This document shows positions 56,461 through 64,000 of a stretch of DNA of 64,000 nt, in pieces; within the stretch, counting starts at the first letter, position 1, and each line of letters opens with the position of its first letter. The stretch lies in the NCBI GenBank assembly GCA_037176885.1, contig JAWWNJ010000010.1, positions 620,001-684,000 of the forward strand, given 5' to 3'. Under the pieces are notes generated by a model, which saw only the letters and a program-made list of their open reading frames with translations, made no database searches and was not told the DNA's origin. The position numbers were made by a program, and so were the translations under genes. The DNA is from Favolaschia claudopus. Lineage: Eukaryota; Basidiomycota; Agaricomycetes; Agaricales; Mycenaceae.

Positions 56461-59400
56461 GGCGAGAGGGAGAAGGCGAGGGCAGCGCGAAGGTAAAGGG
56501 AGAGGAAGAGGGACGCGTTGTGTATCTTTGTTTGACGGCGGCACATATCATTGATGTCAGCCACCGGCCGAATCCCAGCCGATGGGATTGATGGCAGCAT
56601 CATTCCTGTCATTTCCAACTGCCGAATTTTGTGCCCCCGTCATAACCCGTGATTTCAATCGAAACGGGAGAGTTTCGGAACAACTCCGTTGGAGATGTGG
56701 CCGAGCAATGAATGAATGATCCTAATTCAGAGCGGATCGAGTTCAGTGCAATTCATTGCAGAGACAAGTGTTACATCCGACTGAACAATGAAAGAGAGTC
56801 ATTCAAAATGCTCACCGGAGATTTATAAATTTATAATCCGTCTACCGCAAGTCCTTCACGACCGACGTTATGGGTGACTGCCTCAATACGCAGACGAAAG
56901 TTAAGGCATAGATTCAATAACATTGGTTTGTTAAATGATTTCCATACTTACCACTCACATACTTAATCAGAACCACGCCATCGTTGAGAGCATGCGTCGA
57001 ATTGTCGATCGAATTTGTGGCGGCGAGCGGGGCGCCTTAACGATGAGAGACTGATGAGAGGCTCTGAGTCGCAAATTCCCCATGGACCATTGATATCACA
57101 TAAATAGGCTGTTCCAGAGAAAGAATTTGCTCTTCAATCACTGCTTTGAGTCGGATACGATTCCAAGCACGTACAAGGCTGGGGGTGACAAATATTGATT
57201 GTTGGTCGCCTTGAAGCTTGAAGTCTTGCCAAAGTCTTGCGCCCGCTGCCCTCAAGTGCCCGCCGCCGTCGTGGACCGTGGTGGTAGCAACAGAGGTGTT
57301 TCGGCAAAACCCGAAAGCTCACAACAGCCGTAGTCTGCCGGGGGCGGCCCGGGAAGATTCTCACCCGCAAATTCACACGAGATCCATCAACACGTAAGCA
57401 TTGACAACCATTCGTTTTTCGTCTTTCCTCTGGTACGCGCTGCTCTCAATCTCTGTTGCAATTGTCTGAGTCGACGTTTAGTTCGATCTCCTTGAGCCAC
57501 CCCGACGATTCACAGGATGTTTTGGGCTGACTACGTCTCGCGGTGTCTCTGCTCAACATCACTTGCGTGGCAATTGCTCCGTTGAGGAGAGGTGTAAATT
57601 GTGGTTGAAGATGAGCCGTAGTACCACTGTGAGGAAGGGGGTATATGGAGGAGGAGAGCGGGGGGGATCTCTCGGATCAGGTCAGACCGGTATGCGTCCC
57701 TTGTTGCGCACAACTAAGCTCAAAGCATGTCTGCAGGGCGGTCTCTGTCGGACGGATTTCTTTTTCTATCCTTAGCACCGCCGCTAGCGCTCCCTCTCGA
57801 CCTGCCGAAAGCACGACCTTGCCGCCCATGGTGACGTGGAAGACGAAGCTGTCTGTCTATCGCTCGAATGTCTTGCCTCCAGTGGAGTTTCCTCGCGGAT
57901 CCAAGAACTCGAAGAAGCCCAGGTCGTGAAGGACATCCAAGGTATGCTAGACCGTGACATTGGATGTTAGTAGGCTCAGTAGTCGACCCAACATTGTAGG
58001 TGTATCGCGACATAAAGACGAAGAGCGTGGGCGAGGGTAGATGCGACCGGTTCTTGACTTTTTTCTGTGCGTTACTTTGAATGACTCGGAGTCGCTGTGT
58101 CCAGGTACGTCCGCCGTTCTAAGTATGGCTCATTTCACGTCTAACTCTAACTCAATAATGTCGCTGCAGCGACGCCTCGTTTGTGTGACGTGTCATTCAT
58201 TAGGCTCGTCATCGTATTGCACTGGGACAATCTATCTGCAAGGATACCAATTGGCCTAGTCGGTCCAATGCGACGCGGAGCGGATGAAGTTGAAATCCCC
58301 TACATTCGACTATTGGGCTGCGGGGATCACCACGTAAATCACTCCCTTTCCTCTGAATCCAAGGGACTGACCGGGTTCATACTTCGCCGTACAGCACTTG
58401 TCGTCGTCGAAGCCAGACGATGCGTCAGGCCGCAAAAAATCTCTCTGTCGCCTTTTTTATTATTGAGGAATGAGGCCCTGCACATCTCATCGCATCGATC
58501 ATCCCATAACACCACGATATTCACCATCCCAAACCCGATGTCGTTCATGCTATCTTCACTAACCTCAGGCTCGGGCCCCCGCCTGCCTTGCCCTGGACGT
58601 ATATATACCATCACCATTCCGCTGCAGCCTCTTCTCGACGAAACCATCCATCACCATCTCTGAACGATGCTTCTCTCTCTCTCCTGCCTCCCCGAGTCGC
58701 GTGGAGCTCCATGTCATCACCTCTTTCTCCCCGACAAAGCCAGTCTTCCTGATTCGTAGCGTCCGAGTACTCCTCACCCTCGGTGTACTTGGAGCTCCTG
58801 CCGATGCCGCTATTCCGACTAGGCAGGGCCTCGACAAGTGTGCACTGTATGCGCTCATGGGAATGTCGCGTCCCGCTCGCACCGAGTCTCCTCGTCACCT
58901 CGAGCGGACGAAGTTTCGTGAGTGCTGAACGCCCCTCAATCGAGACGATGCTCGGACCGCCGCCGCAGAGCAAGCATGTTTTCTCCTCCCCTCCCCTCCC
59001 CTCTCTACTCCACAAGCTCCCTTCCCTCCACCACCACCTAACGTCCCCTCCGGCCTCTACGAAACAAGCTTCGACCCTCGTCTCGTACGACGGGTACTCC
59101 TCACGCGGCTCTTCGACCTTCGCCTGTCTCCTTGCTGAGCCGCTCCTCGGTGTCGTGTGGTGCGGTCGTGACATCCAGCTGGACAGCTTTGGTTTCAGAC
59201 GTGACGTCGAGCCATAGGTCCGCGCGCCATCGCTGGGTATCCACCTCCCTCCCATCCATCGTAACACGCCTCTCTCTCCCCTCCGCCGCTCTCCCCTCGG
59301 CCAGCATCCTTCCTGCCACTTTGCTCAGTCTCATTGTCCAGCGAATACCCTCTCCGGCAGACACCCGCGAAATCACCGATACCAGCGCGCCTTACAGACA

Positions 59401-62088
59401 TCGGGTGCACCGGGATAGCTCTCTCTAGTGTTCGCGGACGTACCTCGGTCTCAAAGAAAGCGGGTACATACCATACCGGACGGGAAGTAGGAGGAGGAGG
59501 TGGAGTAGCACTTATCATCTCGCCCCCGCATTCATACCTCCACCTCGTTGCTCACCCCCGTTTCAAGACCTTTCCCTCCCACCGTCATCTTCGTCTTCAC
59601 CGGCATCGGCGTCTCGGGCGACCATGACAAGCGGATTGCGGGGATACCGGCTTCGACGCGGCGCCGGCTACGACTGCGACTAAGAGGAGGCATGCACACG
59701 AGGAGGATATACGGCTACGAATAAGAGGGGGATACGCACAAGGATGAAGATGAAGGAGTCAGATGCGGCTGCGTGCGGGGCGGAGGGTACGATTTTTCTT
59801 TGATTCGTCGGCTTCGACTTCGTTCTCGTTGTCGTCTCGTCTGCGGCGGTCTGCTGGGACGCAAGGCCACGCCGTGTCGTGGTCGTAGTCGGTCGGGATC
59901 GATTCCATTCGAGGCAGCCAATGCTTGAATTACACTCGCCCTGCAAGAGTCACGGCCTTGGACCTAGAATCGAGGCTATCCGTCTTTCCCTCCATACCTT
60001 CCGCGTTTCCCTCCACCTTCCCTCCCCGGCGCGCCCACATCCTGCTCTCTCCCCTCCTCGCTATTCTTTGATCTGTATGCACGCTACGGGGATACCTATG
60101 CCCGTCGCTCAATAATCGACACCAACGCACCGCAGACGCGGCGGATGCACCGGGATAGGGGTGTTTGCGTACGGTAATGGACCTGCGTGATCTATGAGCA
60201 TGCTTTGGGGTGCGGCGGGGTGGGAGAGCTGTCCGGCGGGTCAAACCCATCTTCGCTTAATTCCCGACGCCAACGCACCTCAGAGGCACCGGATGCGCCG
60301 GGATGGGGCGTTCTGCGTACGATCTTGGCACCGCGCGGTGTCTGGCCGTGTTCGAGGGTGCGGCGGGCAGGGAGGGGAAGCCGGGTGGGATGTGGTGGTG
60401 ACACGTGATGCATGGGAAATCGTCTCTCATCTCGTTCCTCCGCTTCGACGACGAACCATTTCTACTCTTCTAGACGCGATTACATCGACGGAAAGTGAGG
60501 CGGTGCCTTCCCATCCCTGCTGATGATCTTCCTTCTCTCGACACGTCTCCGAATCCATGGCTCCGCCACGACTAGCCCCCGCGTCCTTGCGCTATGACGA
60601 TGCTCTTTCTAGCTACGCGAGCCTCATGCGCAAACGTGGAGGTTCAATGGAATGCAAATTGCAGTTACCAGAATTGCCGGATGAGGGAAGGTGACGGGTG
60701 ACTCTGAGGAGAAGAGTGTGATGGACCGAGGCCTCAGGCGGGACGAAGAGGCCAAAATTGCAATGCTTTTGTGAGTCGCCCATTCTTCGATATCGTGTCT
60801 ATGCTGATGCTTTGGACGATTGGTCTTGTTAGTCCGCATGTCCGTCTCGCACAGTCGTCCGAGTCATCCCGTCGACAATATGTCTATCGAAATCTCCCTT
60901 AGGCTTATCCTTCATCACGGGAATGTACGAGTAGCTCCTCGAAGATAGGTACATGCCGGCTTGAATGTGCTCCCTCTCCAGCTTCCGCGCGCAACACCAG
61001 TGGGAGCGGGAGGGCGGCGTCGACCCCGGCTGATCATCCTCCACCTTCGCCGAAGGCTCGGGAACGACCTGCGATTCAGCTCACCCCTTCTGCCATTTTC
61101 GCCCCCGGTTTCGCATTCAATCGTGGTGCTCCCTATTCACACCCTACGTATCCAAAAACGTGCCATTCGCGTATCCTCGAGAGATCCAATTTTAAAGCTC
61201 GTGTACCCCGTTGCCTTCGTCACATCGAGACAAAAGCGAGACTCGAATGCGGCATTCCTCTCACGCGCCACTCACTCGTGCCTCGAAGTCAGAGGATCTC
61301 ATTGACGCCCTCTTTGTTGCTGTCGGGTTCGGGTGCTGCATACCGCGAGAATCCTCTCCGCCTCCGCGATTTTGGCGTTTTCGCTCGTTGCTCTTCGGGA
61401 GCTTTCTCCCCTGCCTCAGGCGACTGGGACGTTTGTACCCAAAACTGTGTCGCACCATCCGCCGTCGCGGGGAAGTGGGGCTCGCGCGATGCACATCAAC
61501 GCCGCCGCTGTTGTCCCTGTTACGCCATCCGCAACCCGCCATATCCATCCCGCTGCTCTTCGACGCGGGACATACCCCAGCACCCTCCAGCACCCTCCCT
61601 GCCCATCCTTTCGCCTTGTCCTTCCGCAAACTCTCGCATGTCGTCTGGAAGATCTGAATGGGGATAATGACCCACAAAGCACTTTCATTCATTCCGCGAC
61701 GATGTGATACCGTACGGGTCGCGGATGCTCCGGGATGGCGTCTTTCAGGCACTGCCCTGGAGCTGCCTTGTTCTCGCCGCTTCTCAGAACTGCGGGGCGG
61801 GAAACCGGGCGCCGCGATGTGTCACGTGATGAAAAGAAGACGCGTTTGACTTTCAATGCTTGGCCATTAGGTAGACAAGTGCTTGAGGGGTGACCATATC
61901 TACGTACCTACAATGGCTCGAGCCACGAGTGGGAAGCGCTCAAGAATTTCTCCAATATCCAGATGAAGAGATCCAGACTCCTCCGGCGACCTAATTCGAC
62001 ATGCCACTTTCGCCGCACGAGTCATTTCTATAGCATCATGGGATCAGTTGCGGATCTGGATATTTGCAGGGTGCCCAGAACGATCCCT
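56461..62088. other. 5.6-kb region without supported genes, rich in pyrimidine tracts and dispersed repeats
   Basis: Long frames on both strands (for example 58,611-59,267) overlap each other, are Ser/Pro/Arg-rich and lack motifs. CT-rich tracts (about 58,980-59,000) and a TATATATA at about 58,600 are present. A family of short dispersed repeats (59.4-61.8 kb) is listed separately. A short frame at about 60,558 (MAPPRLAPASLRYDDALSSY) cannot be supported. Confidence 0.45.
59368..61831 (+). repeat. Dispersed repeat family, four copies around CGGATGC(A/G/T)CCGGGAT
   Basis: Similar segments lie at 59368-59420, 60115-60175, 60264-60330 and 61703-61745. They share GACACCAACGCACC-like starts (first three) and CGG(A/G)TGCxCCGGGATxGxG (all four). 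Copies 3 and 4 stay similar for about 130 further bases, to GACACGTGATG (60,400) and GTCACGTGATG (about 61,821). Confidence 0.65.
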
Positions 62089-62801
62089 CACTCCGCAAAA
62101 TTGAAACTTTCTGTCATACCAGTATACTTTGCAGTAAACATTGTTTACATTTATGATAGAAAGCTTACCAGTAACTCATGAATACTACCTCTGCAGTAAA
62201 TGGAACAGAAAACAAAAGTTGCGGCACGACAGAAAGCGATGCCGAAAGTAATGATTTCGGCAAAGCAGTAAATGATCCAGAAAGCAATGCTTTCTGGAGC
62301 ACTTTCTGGTGCGCAGAAAGCGAACCAGAAACAATAGCTTTCTGCCCCTGCAGAAAGTACTGGCTACTGGTTGACAGAAACTAATTCAGGAAACAATAGT
62401 TACATGAAATCCAGAAACAATAAGATTCTGATCCGGTTACAGTTGCGCAGAAGCCGAACCAGAAAGCTATTGTTTCTGATTTTCAGGTAAGTAGTGTTTA
62501 CTGGATTGGTTTCTGTGTGACAGAAGTCAGTGCTTTCTGCGCGTGCAGAAGGCTATTGTTTCTGGTTCGCTTTCTGCGCATCAGAAAGTGCTCCGGAAAG
62601 CATTGCTTTCTGGATCATTTACTGCTTTGCCGAAATCATTACTTTCGGCATCGCTTTCTGTCGTGCCGAAACTTTTGCTTTCTGTTCCATTTACTGAAAA
62701 GACAGTATTCAAGATTTACTGGTAAGCTTTCTATCATAAATGTAAACAATGTTTACTGCAAAGTATACTGGTATGACAGAAAGTTTCAATTTTGCGGAGT
62801 G
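62089..62801. mobile_element. 713-base near-palindromic foldback element with CACT ends (CACTA-like, non-autonomous)
   Basis: The left end CACTCCGCAAAATTGAAACT is matched inverted at the right end (…GCGGAGTG, 62801). The two arms, each about 340 bases, stay nearly identical to the centre at about 62,440. The target duplication is CCT (62086-62088 and 62802-62804). CACT termini with a 3-base duplication are the signature of the CACTA (CMC) superfamily. Both arms are packed with CAGAAA(G/C) and CAGTAAA motifs. It has no coding capacity. Confidence 0.88.
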
Positions 62802-63580
62802 CCTTCTTTTGTGTTTCTGTACGCCCCGCCTCCGATCGCTCGCGGGGAATGCCGATAGCGCGCCCCGTTGTCCTTTGAGATTCTATGGAGAATTAGAACG
62901 ACAAAATCGCTCTCATACCATCAAATCGAGCATCTCGAGTTGCCCTAGACAGTGCTCAATCTCATGCGATGCCGTTTCATCACAGGCAAGTACATATACT
63001 TAGCACTCCCATCGTCTTCCATATTCAATCTTACGGTCTTTGGCAGCGGGGATCTTGTCACCCTTGCACATTTGTTCGTTTTTTGTTCCCGACATCGACC
63101 GTCGACGAACTACTTGTTGCTTGTGACTTTTGACCGTGCCTATTCTTGACCATTGAATAGATATATTCTAAAAATGTCAGCACCTATGAAACATCTGGGT
63201 GGCTTCGTTCTGACCCTCAACGTGAACGCGAAGTGTTTTGTTCTTGTTCTCCGTGTACTTTTCGGTAGCCGACCGCGAATGTCCGACCGCGGTGCGAGGC
63301 AATCGGTCCCTCGACAGAACCCGTCATCCATCACACATGTAGATGGAAGAGCTTCGTTGACATCGGTGGGATATCTTTGGTTGTTGTCCCCCGCGTTGAA
63401 TGGACAGCTCGTGTCCTTGGCGAGGCGGCCGCTTCGTCTCTGTCGACCCTTGACAGTAGTTTGTTTTGCATCACGGTTCATTGAAACGAGGAGGCTGCAT
63501 TTGTCGCTAATTTGTTCCCAGACCCACACATCGCCTCAACTTCGCTGATCACATCGACCTTCTGAGTCGGACGCATATGG
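62802..63580. other. Region without supported genes
   Basis: Short frames on both strands lack recognisable motifs. It may hold the promoter of the gene that runs off the right edge. Confidence 0.4.
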
Positions 63581-63599
63581 CCTCCGTCTCCTGTCGGCA

Positions 63600-63991
63600 T
63601 ACATACAAGCAGACTGCTCGCGCGCTCAGCACTGCTACGTACTCAGAAAGTGGCATCCATTTCCAGGAGACGATCCCGAAACCCGAAGGCTCCGATGGAA
63701 TTGCCCGGAGCGTCAGGGAATGCATCTGTTATCCGTGCTCGTGCTTGTGAGTACGCCCACGATTCGCCATTTGCATCTCATTCCAGTTCAGCTGTAGATG
63801 CGTCTTTCACAAGAAGGAACGATAATCTGGGAACTGGATCTAACCAAAAGCGAGCGGTGACCTCGATAACACGATCATCGTTCAATTGCACGACGGGTCT
63901 CAGAGTGGCTATGCGAGTGGGGAAAGCCTTTGTTCTCGATGGGGTTCCTTTAATGACGCCGAATTCTCCGTCGACGGAGAAACCTTTCACG
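63600..63991 (+). CDS. Exons of an unknown gene leaving the window on the right
   Basis: An exon ending at a GTGAGTACG donor (about 63,748) joins in phase over a short intron (acceptor TTCAG at about 63,794) to an exon ending at an ideal donor GTGAGTAAG (63,992). The spliced frame reads KVASISRRRSRNPKAPMELP, RARASVDASFTRRNDNLGTG, GLRVAMRVGKAFVLDGVPLM, TPNSPSTEKPFT. It is Ser/Arg-rich at first, then more hydrophobic and ordered. The start codon is not found, and the family is not recognised. Confidence 0.4.
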
Positions 63992-64000
63992 GTGAGTAAG

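Noticed and set aside
58611..59267. 218-residue frame on the minus strand
   Set aside because: A similarly long frame exists on the other strand; the composition is biased and no motif is found.
62178..62858. Several frames in the CACT foldback element
   Set aside because: They arise from the inverted repeat itself and are rich in residues from CAGAAA motifs.
1..64000. CRISPR arrays, operons and bacterial-type regulatory sites
   Set aside because: The DNA is clearly eukaryotic (spliced genes, retrotransposon, pol II promoters), and no array with regular repeats and unique spacers was seen; the 30-base iterons have related sequence between motifs only in part and lie at a transposon end.

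Overview
The window looks like nuclear DNA of a filamentous basidiomycete, most likely an Agaricomycete. Introns are numerous and short (about 50-65 bases), the codon-rich genes are spliced, the laccase is of the basidiomycete type, and several protein families are typical of mushroom genomes: the DUF6818 Myb-like protein, CxC5/CxC6 cysteine-cluster proteins linked to KDZ transposons, and a RepHel Helitron. All similarity statements rest on motif recognition by eye; no search was run. Exon joins were checked by splice signals and reading phase.

Left part (1-5.8 kb): the 3' half of a Ty1/copia retrotransposon with its 3' LTR has landed in an intron of an oligopeptide transporter (OPT) gene on the minus strand. 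Only the 5' exons of that gene are in the window. Next come about 2.6 kb without recognised genes, holding a diverged duplication and a tRNA-like box B remnant.

Transposon stack (5.86-24.29 kb): two 15-base inverted ends, each followed inward by copies of TTGAAATGACA, enclose 18.4 kb. Inside, a Myb-like DUF6818 gene (+) lies near the left end and a PIF/Harbinger-type transposase (-) near the right end. This is the two-gene layout of a Harbinger element. Between them lie a decayed Helitron (about 9-18.5 kb, -) and an apparently intact Tc1/mariner element (18.86-21.89 kb). The Helitron is itself broken by a 1,038-base foldback element, by a 1,308-base element with 9-base target duplications, by an in-frame TAG, and by roughly 0.45 kb of foreign sequence in the helicase. 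At both the foldback and the 9-base-duplication element, removing the insert and one target copy restores the Helitron frame.

Host gene region (24.9-51.6 kb): a single-pass membrane protein (+), HMG-CoA synthase (-), a 58-residue five-exon gene (-), a small unknown protein (-), a laccase with about 28 exons (+), an F-box protein (-), a small XPA-C-like protein (+), a membrane protein with a large ectodomain (-), a MYND zinc-finger protein (-), a bHLH transcription factor (+) and a secreted cupin (-). HMG-CoA synthase belongs to the mevalonate/sterol pathway; laccase and cupin are secreted proteins. I see no operon-like or cluster logic linking them.

Right part (51.6-64 kb): a CxC5/CxC6 KDZ-associated gene (+) converges on a second cysteine-cluster gene (-). 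After that comes about 5.6 kb of apparently non-coding DNA with dispersed repeats, a 713-base near-palindromic foldback element with CACT ends and a 3-base target duplication, and finally an exon of a gene that leaves the window.
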